Shown: positions 9,301-17,573 of the stretch, one piece after another
How positions within the stretch are numbered: position 1 is the first letter of the stretch
Layout of the letters: every line of letters starts with the position of its first letter
Source: an uncultured Eubacterium sp.
GTDB lineage: Bacteria > Bacillota_A > Clostridia > Lachnospirales > Lachnospiraceae
Assembly (NCBI GenBank): GCA_948468465.1
Contig: CAOKJJ010000048.1
Span: 1 to 29,612 of the forward strand
Length of the DNA: 29,612 bases
Reading direction: 5' to 3'
Notes under the pieces: model-generated
Seen by the model: the letters and a program-made list of their open reading frames with translations, nothing else
Database searches by the model: none
What the model was told of the DNA's origin: nothing
Made by a program: the position numbers and the translations under genes

Positions 9301-9452
9301 TCTTCCCACGGCGTCTGATCTGCCTGCGCTTCCTCCGGGCGAATATAAGTTCCTTCTTTGTATTTCCATTGATCTAATGGAAATTTTTGTTTTACTTTCA
9401 GTTTTTTGAGTTCTTCACAAATGACATTTACCCTTTTGTCTAAAAAATGCAT
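6366..9452 (-). CDS. GH38 alpha-mannosidase, cytoplasmic
   Basis: A 1028-aa protein with no signal peptide. The N-terminal about 220 residues are a beta-rich region common in bacterial GH38. The catalytic domain follows, with the zinc-site motif HTHIDVAWWW (about 241-250), EGGMWVEADCN (about 312-322) and WLPDVFGYSGALPQI carrying the likely nucleophile Asp near 355. The C-terminal half has the beta-sandwich domains typical of the family. GH38 retaining alpha-mannosidases remove alpha-linked mannose; here the inferred substrate is imported high-mannose oligosaccharide. The ATG at 9452 is chosen because AGGAGG lies 5-6 nt upstream. An upstream in-frame extension to 9542 lacks a site and overlaps the previous gene. 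About 56 nt separate it from the gene before it, including the palindrome TGCCGTACGGCA. Confidence 0.93.
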   Translation of the reverse strand: MHFLDKRVNVICEELKKLKVKQKFPLDQWKYKEGTYIRPEEAQADQTPWEDYDCRNMHWYGKDRHYCFQTSWKVPKELDGKQMWMHVCTQIDEWDDAKNPQFLLYVNGEPVQGIDMNHRDVFLRPKAEAGEELELVLIAYTGTLHTEFNLIVEMQEVDALITKVYYDLWVPLQAFTRMEEDDKNRRDIEEVLNTTVNFIDLRTPYSEAFYTTLKQASEYIDKALYTDMAGWQDVVATCIGHTHIDVAWWWTVAQTREKVGRSFATVLKLMDEYPNYKFMSSQPQLYAFFKERYPDLYEKIKERIKEKRWEPEGGMWVEADCNLTSGESLVRQFMHGKRFFKQEFGVDNRILWLPDVFGYSGALPQIMKKCGIDYFMTTKLAWNQFNKVPYDTMMWRGIDGTEVLTHLITTLGVHQPIKDYFTTYNGMLHPDAIMGGWMRYQNKNINNDILVSYGYGDGGGGPTREMLETSIRMEKGVKGIPKVRQEFARTYFDELNERVKGNKRLPVWEGELYFEYHRGTLTSMARNKRSNRKSELGLMDLELLSILAADQIDYPVQELDEMWKLVLLNQFHDILPGSSIEEVYEVTKTEYAQLAQQLAQLTKQRTRAVCGNGEAVMVFNTTGKERNDVVNLGDLDAAAVADNDGTVYPVQKTADGSIAYVEHVPSKGYKSFSLADAADDEIPFALHGDRELETPFYKIKLDAQGMFTSIYDKEKDREVIQEGERANLMRMYEDKPIYFDNWDIDIYYTEKFWDVDQVERMEWTELGPVRAALEITRKVSNSTIHQKILFYAKRRRIEFVTKVDWKEHQTLLKVHFPVAVHTDEATFDVQFGNLTRKTHQNTSWDVARFESCGQKWMDLSEGHYGVSLLNDCKYGHSVKDSNMALTLIKSGIEPNPVTDQEEHTFTYAIYPHAENWRAAGTVEEAYKLNQPFIADLHAQAQKEYSLASVNCPNVVIETVKRAEDGEGMIIRMYESENAYTKAKLTVNRTFKKAQICNLLEEEESTAPVSGQVIDVTLKPYEVVTVKIS

Positions 9453-9508
9453 AAAAGCCTCCTTATTCCGCCCAAAGCGTGGGCATGATTGTGCCGTACG
9501 GCATTTAT

Positions 9509-11728
9509 TTATGATGTCCTGCAAGATGTGCTGCTTACCCATACTGCGGAATGACCTGCCAGTATTTCACTGTTGTCTCTGCGATAAGGCGGATACTGAT
9601 AGATGCACGTCTTATCGTTTTCTGGCAGTACATAAGGTTCACTGCGGTGATTGACAATTACTATACCGTTTTCAAATACTCCTGTTTCTATCCCTCGTTC
9701 ACAAATTCCGCTGACGGGCAGAAGATATCTCTTCAAAATATCCTCCACGAGTGTTGTTTTTGATAAGGCAAACGGATACATCTCCTTATTTCCCTGTCCA
9801 TATGGGACATGCGGTATATTTTTTGCCGCGTACGACGCCCCGATCTGTATCCCAAACGCATATACTGCCCCTTGAAACAACTCTGCCTCCGCAAGTATGT
9901 GTCCTGCATATTCTGCCACACAACAGCCCGCCCCGTCAATATAATCTGAGACAGATTTTCCGCCGCAATATCTGCAGAATGCTTCTCCCTGCGGAATGAT
10001 TGTCGTTTTTTTGTACCGATACGGCATTTTTTCACACGGTTCTCCCATAATCCCAAAACACGACTGCGCAAGAGCGTCGCCGGGACCGTGCAGCAAAATG
10101 CCGCCTGCCTGTACCCAGGCTTTGATTTTTTGTTCCGTCTGATCGTGCGGCAGCGCCTGGTAGCAGTCATTGGCAGGCACAATCAGAATCTTGTATTCCT
10201 CTAATGCGTCCTGTTCGATCTGATGCGTGCTGATCACATCCACCTGATATCCGAGATCCGCGCAAAGCTTATACCAGCCGAGCAAATCCAGGCGGCGGAT
10301 TTTATTGCTGCCTGTCTCATACGGCTCAAGCAGCGCCATTTCCAATGGAAAAAGCAGCGCGATTTCCTTTTTCCTGGCCCCTTTTCGAAGCGGTATTACT
10401 TCCCCGCACCAGAGATTTCCTACAGACAGCGAGTCCAGAAAGCTCTGCTCCATGCGGTTTAACACGCCACCGTCATCCAGTCCGTTGACCCCGTAACACG
10501 TATAGCCGTCCATCCCGCAGGCTGTCATCGTCCCGATGATCTCAGCCGGCGTCAAAAACGCATACAGATCGTTATAAATATATCTGCCCCAGTAAATGCC
10601 GCCGATCATCGGCTTTCCTTCGTTCATGACACGCATCATGCTGTGCTGGCACGATACGGCATAAGCGTCCGGGTAACCGTCCGGCGTCACCGGAACGGTA
10701 ATAAAATGGCAGCTGTCCAGATAAGGCGACAGTGCGTACATATCAATGCCACGCACTGCCGTATCCCACAGATCGCTGAATGCATTGTCCGCATCCGCCT
10801 GCATGCGCCCGTATATATTCAAAAAATAACCCCACTGTGACAGATCCGGGCAAAGAAACAGCTGCGGATTCTTTTCTTTTAACAGCGTCTGCATTTCCTG
10901 AAAGTACCATTCCAGTTCCTGCGCCTTCCAAAGCGCCTGATCTCTCCAGCGGAAAAACCGAGGCGTCTGTTTGTTTACATCCTCTTCGTCAGGAAATCCC
11001 GCGCCGTATTTCAGCGCATACCAGTATTCATCCGGTTCCAGCTGGGAAAAATCTGTCACCGCCGTTCCATAGCTTTTATTCAGCTTCCTGATATCTTCCT
11101 GATACAGCGTCCTCAGAAACTGCTGATACCGCAGCTTTCCTTCTTCATCAAAGCTCGGCGCCACAACCGGATCCCACATGCTGCACACCGGCATGACTTC
11201 CTGTAATTTACGGCTATGCGGCGGGCACTGCCCTGCCGCATCGTCGTCTTTTTCGTCAGAGCGCCGCGTCACGCAGCGCTCACAGCCATCCCCGTACCGT
11301 TCCAGAATGCGCTCCGCATGCTCTTTCATAGACATTCTGGCTGCCTTTGACCAATACTTATACCATCTGCCCGGCGTACCGTCCGGCCGCACCGTCTCTT
11401 CCCCATAGATCGGAGGGTTGAACCGAATATGCGGGTACAGGTTATCTCCGTTTAGATACAGCAGCAAAAAATTATATCCCAGTCCATGCGCCCTTGCGGA
11501 CCTTCCCATATACTCCTGCATCTTCACATACTGACTCAATGCTCCTGTATCATACCGTTCCTTAAAATCTTCCCACGCCTTTGTATCAAACATGACGCTG
11601 TTAAATCCCAGCTCTTTGATCAGCTGCATCGTCTGATCTACAAATGCCTCATCATCATAAGCCGGCTTGTAAAAGTTGCCGAAGATCACGTTGATGTACG
11701 GCCTGTTGTCTGTTTTGCTGATCAGCAT
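9509..11728 (-). CDS. Uncharacterised GH42-like (TIM-barrel plus Rossmann) putative glycoside hydrolase
   Basis: A 739-aa cytoplasmic protein that I cannot place in a known family. Residues about 10-430 look like a glycosidase barrel. The stretch FLRTLYQEDIRKLNKSYGTAV (about 204-223) recalls the GH42/GH35 signature in which a WL..Y..LN..WGT block follows the acid/base. Residues about 450-600 (IALLFPLEMALLEPY, EEYKILIVPANDCY, AWVQAGGILLHGPG) resemble the GATase-like trimerisation domain of GH42. The GH42 catalytic glutamates are not evident: the NE position reads MWDPVVAPS (184-192) and the nucleophile position reads KPMIGGIYWG (372-381). The start at 11728 lies 5 nt after the GH130 stop, using a GGAG inside that gene's end, so translation is probably coupled. 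The position suggests a role in mannoside or N-glycan breakdown; activity is unknown. Confidence 0.75.
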   Translation of the reverse strand: MLISKTDNRPYINVIFGNFYKPAYDDEAFVDQTMQLIKELGFNSVMFDTKAWEDFKERYDTGALSQYVKMQEYMGRSARAHGLGYNFLLLYLNGDNLYPHIRFNPPIYGEETVRPDGTPGRWYKYWSKAARMSMKEHAERILERYGDGCERCVTRRSDEKDDDAAGQCPPHSRKLQEVMPVCSMWDPVVAPSFDEEGKLRYQQFLRTLYQEDIRKLNKSYGTAVTDFSQLEPDEYWYALKYGAGFPDEEDVNKQTPRFFRWRDQALWKAQELEWYFQEMQTLLKEKNPQLFLCPDLSQWGYFLNIYGRMQADADNAFSDLWDTAVRGIDMYALSPYLDSCHFITVPVTPDGYPDAYAVSCQHSMMRVMNEGKPMIGGIYWGRYIYNDLYAFLTPAEIIGTMTACGMDGYTCYGVNGLDDGGVLNRMEQSFLDSLSVGNLWCGEVIPLRKGARKKEIALLFPLEMALLEPYETGSNKIRRLDLLGWYKLCADLGYQVDVISTHQIEQDALEEYKILIVPANDCYQALPHDQTEQKIKAWVQAGGILLHGPGDALAQSCFGIMGEPCEKMPYRYKKTTIIPQGEAFCRYCGGKSVSDYIDGAGCCVAEYAGHILAEAELFQGAVYAFGIQIGASYAAKNIPHVPYGQGNKEMYPFALSKTTLVEDILKRYLLPVSGICERGIETGVFENGIVIVNHRSEPYVLPENDKTCIYQYPPYRRDNSEILAGHSAVWVSSTSCRTS

Positions 11729-11733
11729 AGATC

Positions 11734-12714
11734 CTACTCCATATACGCAATTAACCGGTCTGCCGTTGTAAACGCAAGTCCTGTGACCGTATCCGCACAT
11801 CCGTAATAAATGGCGATTCTGCCTGTCGCGGCATCCGTAAGCGCCGCGCACGGAAATACGACATTCGGCACATCCCCGACGCATTCATACAGCTCATGCG
11901 GTCCCAGTATATAATTTCTCGTTCTCTTTAATACCTTCCACGGTTCTTCCAGATCCAACAGCGCACAGCCCATCCGGTACACAAATCCATTACAGGTATT
12001 GATCACGCCGTGATAAATAAGCAGCCAGCCCTCATCCGTCTCGATCGGAACGCTTCCCGCTCCGATTTTTGTACACTGCCATGCGGAATAGTCCCCTTTG
12101 ATCGTTCCCATGACATATCTGTGACAGCCCCAGTACTTAAGATCCGGACTCTCGCTTATAAAAATATCTCCAAACGGCGTATGTCCGTTGTCGCTCGGAC
12201 GGCTCAGCATATAGTAATTGCCGTTGATTTTTCTCGGAAAGAGCACGCCGTTGCGGTTAAACGGCAAAAACGCGTTTTCCATCTGATAATATGTCTGAAA
12301 GTCATACGTATATCCTACGCCAATCGTCGGATACTCGTGATAACCGTTGCACCATGTCACATAATAACGGTCGTCAATCCTGCACACACGCGGATCATAA
12401 CGGAAGTCCCGTTTCGCCACTTCCGGATGCGCCCCTTCGAACACAATCGGCTCATCGGAAATCTCCCAGTGAATGCCGTCCTTGCTGAATCCTGTAAAAA
12501 TATCCATGCTGATGGACTTGCTGTCGCAGCGGAACACGCCCGCATATCCATCGCCAAATGGAACTACCGCACTGTTAAAAATGCTGTTTGAGACTTTTGT
12601 AGAAAATCTGTCTATAATCGGATTTGCATCGAAACGCCATACTGGCAATACCTCACTGCCTGTCGGCTCCTGCCACGGCATATTCGGCAAATCCGCCCCA
12701 ATAATTTTTGCCAT
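11734..12714 (-). CDS. GH130 beta-1,4-mannoside phosphorylase (Man-GlcNAc type)
   Basis: A 326-aa single-domain five-bladed beta-propeller enzyme. GH130 hallmarks seen are [19 protein letters not shown] near residue 44, GFSKDGIHW near 75, [17 protein letters not shown] with the catalytic Asp near 107, LSRPSD near 170 and [14 protein letters not shown] near the C-terminus. The short N-terminus and the FNSAVV/DPRV pattern suit the subfamily that acts on Man-beta-1,4-GlcNAc, giving mannose-1-phosphate and GlcNAc. The substrate assignment rests on this resemblance plus the neighbouring GH85 and GH38 genes. GGGAG precedes the ATG. The stop lies 5 nt before the next gene's start. Confidence 0.9.
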   Translation of the reverse strand: MAKIIGADLPNMPWQEPTGSEVLPVWRFDANPIIDRFSTKVSNSIFNSAVVPFGDGYAGVFRCDSKSISMDIFTGFSKDGIHWEISDEPIVFEGAHPEVAKRDFRYDPRVCRIDDRYYVTWCNGYHEYPTIGVGYTYDFQTYYQMENAFLPFNRNGVLFPRKINGNYYMLSRPSDNGHTPFGDIFISESPDLKYWGCHRYVMGTIKGDYSAWQCTKIGAGSVPIETDEGWLLIYHGVINTCNGFVYRMGCALLDLEEPWKVLKRTRNYILGPHELYECVGDVPNVVFPCAALTDAATGRIAIYYGCADTVTGLAFTTADRLIAYME

Positions 12715-12735
12715 ATGTTTTCTCCCTGTCCGTTT

Positions 12736-14223
12736 TTATTTATTTGCCATAAATTCATCTATCTGTCTCTGCGCTTCGTCTAAGACATCCTGGAACCCTG
12801 CGGCCATCAGCTCTTCTTTCATCTGCGGTATCACCTCTGCCGGATCCTGCACACCTGTCATAACCTCGCTCTTATAGCGCAGCCAGATTTCACTGCAGTT
12901 CGAAAGTTCATCATAAATCTCTGTCGTATCAAACGTAAAACCAAGCATAACAGAAGCGACCGCACCGTCTGTCAGCTTTTTAATCTCATCAAACTGGCCG
13001 TATTCATCCGTATCTTCCTGTGTCACAGTAAAGTAGCAGCCATTCGTATAGCCTGCCATATCCCAGGTTTTATCACTCTTGTGCACTTTGCCGTCATCTG
13101 TATATTCGAAGTTCACGCCTTCTTCTCCATAATAGAACATGTCACGCAGCTTTGTATCCGTATTGACAAGATTTAACAACTGCAGGCATTTCTCCGGATA
13201 TTTGCTGTTTGTGGATACCATATTGATAGAACCACGCACAGTATCATTCGAAAGAATCGAATCGCCTACCTTTGTTACGGCAACATCCTTGCCCATCTGC
13301 GGACCCCAGGACGTATATGCAGCTGTCTCCCAGCCCTGGCCGACTCTCCACATATTGTATACACGCGCCTCTGACAACGTAGCCGCATCCGGATTAATCA
13401 GTCCCTTCTGATTCCACTCATAAACGGTCTGCAGTGCTTTGTAAATATCCGGCTGTTCCAACGTAAAGCATGCCTTGGCATCCTGATCATCATATCTGAC
13501 ACCAAGAATCTGCGTACCTGCGCCAATCTGGTCATAATTGTCAAAGATAAAGTAAATGCCGTCATTTTTAGAATAGAACGGATAATCATTTTTATCCGCC
13601 TTAAGCTTTTCAAACACCGGTGTCAGAGAATCCAGTTCCGTTAACTGCGCAATATCCAGATCATATTCATCCACCAGCTCTTTATCCCAGATTGCATAGT
13701 TCGACACCGCGATATCCTTATAAGTCGGCACACCGTAGATCCGGTCATTGACCTTCATTGCCGTCCAGCATTCTTCCGGCATCATTTCATTTAACTCCGG
13801 CATATTTTCCTCGATCAGATCTGTAATATCACAATATGCCCCCAGATTAATATCCGAAATATAGTTGCCGCCATGTCCGAATATAATATCATAAGGTTCA
13901 TTCGTGCTGACAACAATATTTCTGCGGCTGTCCCAGTCCGCCCAGCTTACAACTTCCATCTCCAGCCTTACACCGATTTTATCTTTGATGTAGCTGTTCA
14001 CCTTTTCGATCCAGGTATCATAATTTTCCGGCATGCCGTTTCCGATAATGATCCACTTGAGATCTACCAGTTCTCCATCGGAGCTTTCGCCGTTACCGGA
14101 AGATGCCTGCTGATCTCCTGCATTGGAATTATCAGGACCGCCGGAACTGTTTCCGCATCCCGCCAAAGCCCCAATTGTCATCATACCCGCCAAAGCTGCC
14201 GCCATAATTCTTCTAAACTTCAT
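12736..14223 (-). CDS. ABC transporter sugar-binding lipoprotein (family 1, LplA-like)
   Basis: A 495-aa extracellular solute-binding protein. The signal peptide ends in the lipobox LAGC with the acylated Cys near residue 24, followed by a Ser/Gly/Asn-rich linker. The two-lobed binding domain follows (DLKWIIIGNGMPENYDTW, YDIIFGHGGNYISDI, DRIYGVPTYKDIAVSNYAIW). The C-terminal segment FTFDTTEIYDELSNCSEIW through AAGFQDVLDEAQRQIDEF matches the DUF3502-type tail of LplA relatives. The start at 14223 gives GGAGG an 8-nt spacing; the ATG at 14229 would sit only 2 nt from it. It should deliver oligosaccharide, by context a GH85-released glycan, to the two permeases encoded just upstream. Confidence 0.92.
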   Translation of the reverse strand: MKFRRIMAAALAGMMTIGALAGCGNSSGGPDNSNAGDQQASSGNGESSDGELVDLKWIIIGNGMPENYDTWIEKVNSYIKDKIGVRLEMEVVSWADWDSRRNIVVSTNEPYDIIFGHGGNYISDINLGAYCDITDLIEENMPELNEMMPEECWTAMKVNDRIYGVPTYKDIAVSNYAIWDKELVDEYDLDIAQLTELDSLTPVFEKLKADKNDYPFYSKNDGIYFIFDNYDQIGAGTQILGVRYDDQDAKACFTLEQPDIYKALQTVYEWNQKGLINPDAATLSEARVYNMWRVGQGWETAAYTSWGPQMGKDVAVTKVGDSILSNDTVRGSINMVSTNSKYPEKCLQLLNLVNTDTKLRDMFYYGEEGVNFEYTDDGKVHKSDKTWDMAGYTNGCYFTVTQEDTDEYGQFDEIKKLTDGAVASVMLGFTFDTTEIYDELSNCSEIWLRYKSEVMTGVQDPAEVIPQMKEELMAAGFQDVLDEAQRQIDEFMANK

Positions 14224-14245
14224 TTTCATTTCCTCCTTTATTTAA

Positions 14246-15172
14246 TTATTCTTTTACCGAGCCAATCGTCAGGCCAGAAATAAAGTATTTCTGGAAAAAC
14301 GGATATGTCAGCGCAATCGGTACGATAATAACGATCGCAATCGCCATACGCACACTCTCTGTCGGCATAGACGCCTTATACTGCTGCATGGACAATCCGC
14401 CGTACGGATTATTCGCCATATACTCAATACCTTTTTGTACATTATTTAACAAGGACTGCAAGGTCTGCAGTTTCTTATCATCTAAGTACAAAGAAGCCTG
14501 GAACCAGTCGTTCCAATACCCGAACGCGGCAAACATCCCAATCGTCGCCATAACCGGCTTGGATATCGGCAGCACGATCTGCGCCCAGATACGGAACTGT
14601 CCGGCGCCGTCGATCTTTGCCGATTCCACAATCGCATCCGGCACAGTCGTGCGGAAAAACGTCCGGCAGATCGTAACGCTGAACGACGAACATGCCAGCG
14701 GAAAAATGAGCGCCCAGATCGTATCACGCAGCCCCAAAATATTGTTTACAACTACATAGCTGGATAACATACCGCCGTTAAAGATCATTGGTATAAAGAT
14801 AATCCATGTATAAATTCCCTTTAATTTAAAGTTTCTTCTGGAAACGACGTATCCCATCGTCGTTGTCAGTGCAATGGTAATAATAGTTCCGATGACCGTC
14901 ACAATCACAGACATAAATACCGCACGGAAAATCATCGCCCGCTCATTCCATAAAAACTGATACGCCGCGGCAGACAGCTCCGCAGGTATAATCTGGTATC
15001 CGCCCGACCGAAGCGCCTCTTCACTCGTAATAGAGATCGAAAAAACGAACAGAAGCGGGAAAATGCAGCTCAATCCTAAAATCAAAAATATAATGTTAAA
15101 CACTATATTGGTAGACTTTTTAATCTGATTTTTTGACGACGAACTCTCCAGATCTTTATTCTTATTCCTCAC
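14246..15172 (-). CDS. ABC transporter sugar permease (LplC/YtcP type)
   Basis: A 308-aa inner-membrane protein with about six transmembrane segments (first at about 20-40). The EAA loop ESAKIDGAGQFRIWAQIVLPISKP lies near residues 180-203 and contacts the ATPase. The C-terminus TYPFFQKYFISGLTIGSVKE is typical of the CUT1 subfamily. The likely start is the GTG at 15172, about 9 nt after AGGGAGG. A GTG at 15181 directly abuts that site and is too close. It pairs with the other permease 20-30 nt upstream. No ATP-binding subunit is encoded in the window. Confidence 0.92.
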   Translation of the reverse strand: MRNKNKDLESSSSKNQIKKSTNIVFNIIFLILGLSCIFPLLFVFSISITSEEALRSGGYQIIPAELSAAAYQFLWNERAMIFRAVFMSVIVTVIGTIITIALTTTMGYVVSRRNFKLKGIYTWIIFIPMIFNGGMLSSYVVVNNILGLRDTIWALIFPLACSSFSVTICRTFFRTTVPDAIVESAKIDGAGQFRIWAQIVLPISKPVMATIGMFAAFGYWNDWFQASLYLDDKKLQTLQSLLNNVQKGIEYMANNPYGGLSMQQYKASMPTESVRMAIAIVIIVPIALTYPFFQKYFISGLTIGSVKE

Positions 15173-15201
15173 GTTGTACACCTCCCTTAATCAGATTCCT
15201 G

Positions 15202-16176
15202 TTATATCAGACTGTTTTCTTTGTCAATCTTTCTCACGATCTGGTTCGCTATCAAAATCGTAGCGCAGCTGCAGATCGCCTGGAAGAATGACGCTGCCGC
15301 CGTCCGTCCGATCGGCGTCGCCGGAGACTTGATCGCCTGGTAAATATACGTATCAAAGGTAGATACCGTTTCATACAGTGACTTCGGTATTCCTCCGGTT
15401 ACCTGATAAAACAGGCCGAAATCCGAGTTAAAGATTTTACCGCAGTCTAAGATCAGCATCATAATAAATACCGGTTTAATTGAAGGAAGCGTAATATGTA
15501 TCGTCTGCTGCCACTTCGTAGCTCCGTCCATAACCGCCGCTTCATATAAGGACTGGTCAATGCCCGTAATGCTCGCAAGATAAAGCACCATGCCATATCC
15601 CATGCCCTTCCACGTATTCAGCAGCACAAGAATAAACGGCCAGTACTTCGCCTCCTGATACCACATAATCGGATCCGCGCCAAAGGCTCTTAAGATGCCG
15701 TTCAGATACCCTCTTTCTGGTGTCAGTATCGCATACACGAAATAAGTAACGACTACCCATGACATAAAATACGGCAGGAACATCATTGTCTGGTAGACTT
15801 TCGACCCGCCCTTGTTGCGCATGCTGCTAAGCATGAGCGCGCCCCCTACGGCTACGCTGGCACTGATTATAATAAACGCGATGTTATAAAGAATCGTGTT
15901 CCGCAGCAGCATAGAAAACGCATTTGACGAGAAGAAAAACGAAAAGTTGCCGAATCCGGCCCATTCGCTGTGCAGCAGATTGTAAATGAAGCCATGCCCG
16001 CCAGGCTGCAGCTTATATACCTTAAACGCGATGATAATACCAAACATCGGCAGATAGGCAAAGATTGCATACCAGATCAGCGTAGGCAGCGACAGCAGAA
16101 ACAATTCCGTATCATCCCTGGACCAGCGTTTTTTCGGCGCTTTCCCTTTCCCATGAAGCATTTTGTTTGTCTTCAT
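15202..16176 (-). CDS. ABC transporter sugar permease (LplB type), first gene of the operon
   Basis: A 324-aa inner-membrane protein. A basic N-terminus (KGKAPKKRWSRDD) precedes about six helices, beginning TELFLLSLPTLIWYAIFAYLPM. The EAA loop is YEAAVMDGATKWQQTIHITLPSIKP near residues 212-236. The C-terminus ends with KIDKENSLI after the TPIGRTAAASFFQAI segment typical of LplB-like CUT1 permeases. The ATG is preceded by AAGGAGG. It heads the minus-strand catabolic operon and lies about 55 bp below the proposed operator. Confidence 0.93.
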   Translation of the reverse strand: MKTNKMLHGKGKAPKKRWSRDDTELFLLSLPTLIWYAIFAYLPMFGIIIAFKVYKLQPGGHGFIYNLLHSEWAGFGNFSFFFSSNAFSMLLRNTILYNIAFIIISASVAVGGALMLSSMRNKGGSKVYQTMMFLPYFMSWVVVTYFVYAILTPERGYLNGILRAFGADPIMWYQEAKYWPFILVLLNTWKGMGYGMVLYLASITGIDQSLYEAAVMDGATKWQQTIHITLPSIKPVFIMMLILDCGKIFNSDFGLFYQVTGGIPKSLYETVSTFDTYIYQAIKSPATPIGRTAAASFFQAICSCATILIANQIVRKIDKENSLI

Positions 16177-16229
16177 ATTTGTTTGTCCTCCTTGTTTATT
16201 TTTGTTAAGTTAACATTAACATCTTCTTA

Positions 16230-16252
16230 AACAAATGTAAACTTCATATGTT
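16230..16252. promoter_or_regulatory. Operator-like inverted repeat in the catabolic operon leader
   Basis: The 23-bp site has half-sites AACAAATG and CATATGTT around a 7-bp centre TAAACTT. The half-sites match at 7 of 8 positions. It lies about 10 bp downstream of the predicted -10 box on the minus strand, where a repressor would block transcription. A near copy lies at 17574-17596 in the regulator promoter. The word AGTTTACA recurs at 16343-16350, possibly an auxiliary half-site. Confidence 0.65.
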
Positions 16253-16261
16253 AGTTTCATC

Positions 16262-16290
16262 ATTATAACTAATTATTAATGGTATTTTTA
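16262..16290 (-). promoter_or_regulatory. Predicted promoter of the catabolic operon
   Basis: On the minus strand TATAAT occupies 16262-16267. The hexamer 17 bp upstream (16285-16290) is TAAAAA, a poor -35, so an activator or extended contacts may be needed. An inverted repeat AATGGTA/TACCATT (16278-16284 and 16300-16306) overlaps the -35 area and may be a further protein site. Confidence 0.5.
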
Positions 16291-16376
16291 GTGTATTTTT
16301 ACCATTTTTTTATATGTATAAAACAAAAAGCAAATAAATAAAAGTTTACAAAAAGCAATACTAAATATTTACAAAC

Positions 16377-16407
16377 AAAAAAAGGTCATCTGCTATCGCA
16401 AATGGCC
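16377..16407 (-). terminator. Intrinsic terminator of the cation exchanger gene
   Basis: On the minus strand GGCCATTTGC-GATA-GCAGATGACC forms a 10-bp stem with one mismatch and one wobble, followed by seven T. It lies 45 bp past the exchanger stop and upstream of the operon promoter, so it insulates the two units. Confidence 0.8.
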
Positions 16408-16451
16408 TCCCTACATTCTTTATCATTCGCCTGATACAACAGCCACGATGA

Positions 16452-17408
16452 TTAACGAATACAAATATATACAACATAAACAGCGTACTCCGCCAGCATA
16501 ACCACTCCTTCTGCTCTTCTGATATCATGATCCTTTCGGCAAAAGAAATACACTTCTATGCTCATTCCTATTAAAATAACCGTATCAATCACATTTTCCA
16601 TATTAAAACTCATCGGACTGATCGCTGCTGCCAGACCAATTATAAGCAGAATATTAAAAATGTTGGAACCAATGACATTTCCAAGCGCCATATCCGCCTG
16701 ACTTTTACGCGCTGCCGCAAAAGAAGTTACAAGCTCCGGCAAAGACGTCCCAAACGCTACGACTGTAAGTCCAATCAGATTCTGGCTCATTCCAAACGAT
16801 TCCGCAATGACCGAAGCTCCATCAACTACCCAGTCTCCACCTAAAACAATTGCTGCCAGTCCGCCTGCAATATAGCAAACACATCGGATCAAGCTTAACT
16901 CCTTCACCTGTTTTGCATCTTCCCCGACAGCATGCTCTTCTTGCTTCCTTGCTTTCTGCGCAGACCGAACCATCCAAAACAAAAATACACTGAAAACCGC
17001 TAACAGCAAAACACCGTCTATGCGCCCGACATTCATTCCCGTAATGCCTGCTGCCAGCAGCAAAATTGCCACAAGAACGGAAAACGGAAATTCTTTTCTC
17101 AATATACTTGTTTTAACTGCCAGCGGAGATACAAGCGCACACATGCCGCATACAACCATCAAGTTAAAAATATTGGAACCTACCGCGTTGCTGACTGCAA
17201 GCTGATTATTATTTTTCAAAGCCGCCGTAATGCTAACCGCGCATTCTGGTGCACTTGTTCCCATCGCAACAATCGTCATTCCAATAATAAACGCCGGCAC
17301 CTTTAGCTTTCCTGCCGTCGCTGCAGCGCCTTCCACAAAAAAGTCAGCACCTTTTGTAAGCAGCGCAAATCCGCAGATCAATATAACATATGACATCCAA
17401 TATAACAT
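16452..17408 (-). CDS. CaCA-family Ca2+/Na+ exchanger (YrbG-like)
   Basis: A 318-aa integral membrane protein with two homologous halves of about five helices. Each has an alpha-repeat: GMTIVAMGTSAPECAVS with GSNIFNL in the first half (about 43-85) and GLTVVAFGTSLPELVTS with GSNIFNI in the second (about 215-255). The acidic residues in GTSxPE form the cation site. The halves are joined by a charged cytoplasmic loop (RSAQKARKQEEHAVGEDAK). It probably exports Ca2+ or another cation using a Na+ or H+ gradient. It has its own promoter and terminator, and no obvious link to the sugar genes on either side beyond position. Confidence 0.9.
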   Translation of the reverse strand: MLYWMSYVILICGFALLTKGADFFVEGAAATAGKLKVPAFIIGMTIVAMGTSAPECAVSITAALKNNNQLAVSNAVGSNIFNLMVVCGMCALVSPLAVKTSILRKEFPFSVLVAILLLAAGITGMNVGRIDGVLLLAVFSVFLFWMVRSAQKARKQEEHAVGEDAKQVKELSLIRCVCYIAGGLAAIVLGGDWVVDGASVIAESFGMSQNLIGLTVVAFGTSLPELVTSFAAARKSQADMALGNVIGSNIFNILLIIGLAAAISPMSFNMENVIDTVILIGMSIEVYFFCRKDHDIRRAEGVVMLAEYAVYVVYICIR

Positions 17409-17464
17409 AACTCCAACGTTCCTTTCTTTTCATAATCACAGCAATATTTCTGTATGGCTATTCC

Positions 17465-17492
17465 AGTATAACAAATCTGGAAAAAATAGCAA
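17465..17492 (-). promoter_or_regulatory. Predicted promoter of the cation exchanger gene
   Basis: On the minus strand TTGCTA (17487-17492) and TATACT (17465-17470) are spaced by 16 bp, about 57 bp before the exchanger start codon. Confidence 0.55.
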
Positions 17493-17573
17493 GACTGCAT
17501 AACTTTGCAGCATTGGTTCACGCCTGCGGCGCCCATAATAAAAAAATAATAATAACAGAAACACTACGCATTT

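Noticed and set aside
12010..12591. Plus-strand 193-aa open frame
   Set aside because: It is antisense to the GH130 gene, whose catalytic motifs are intact and continuous.
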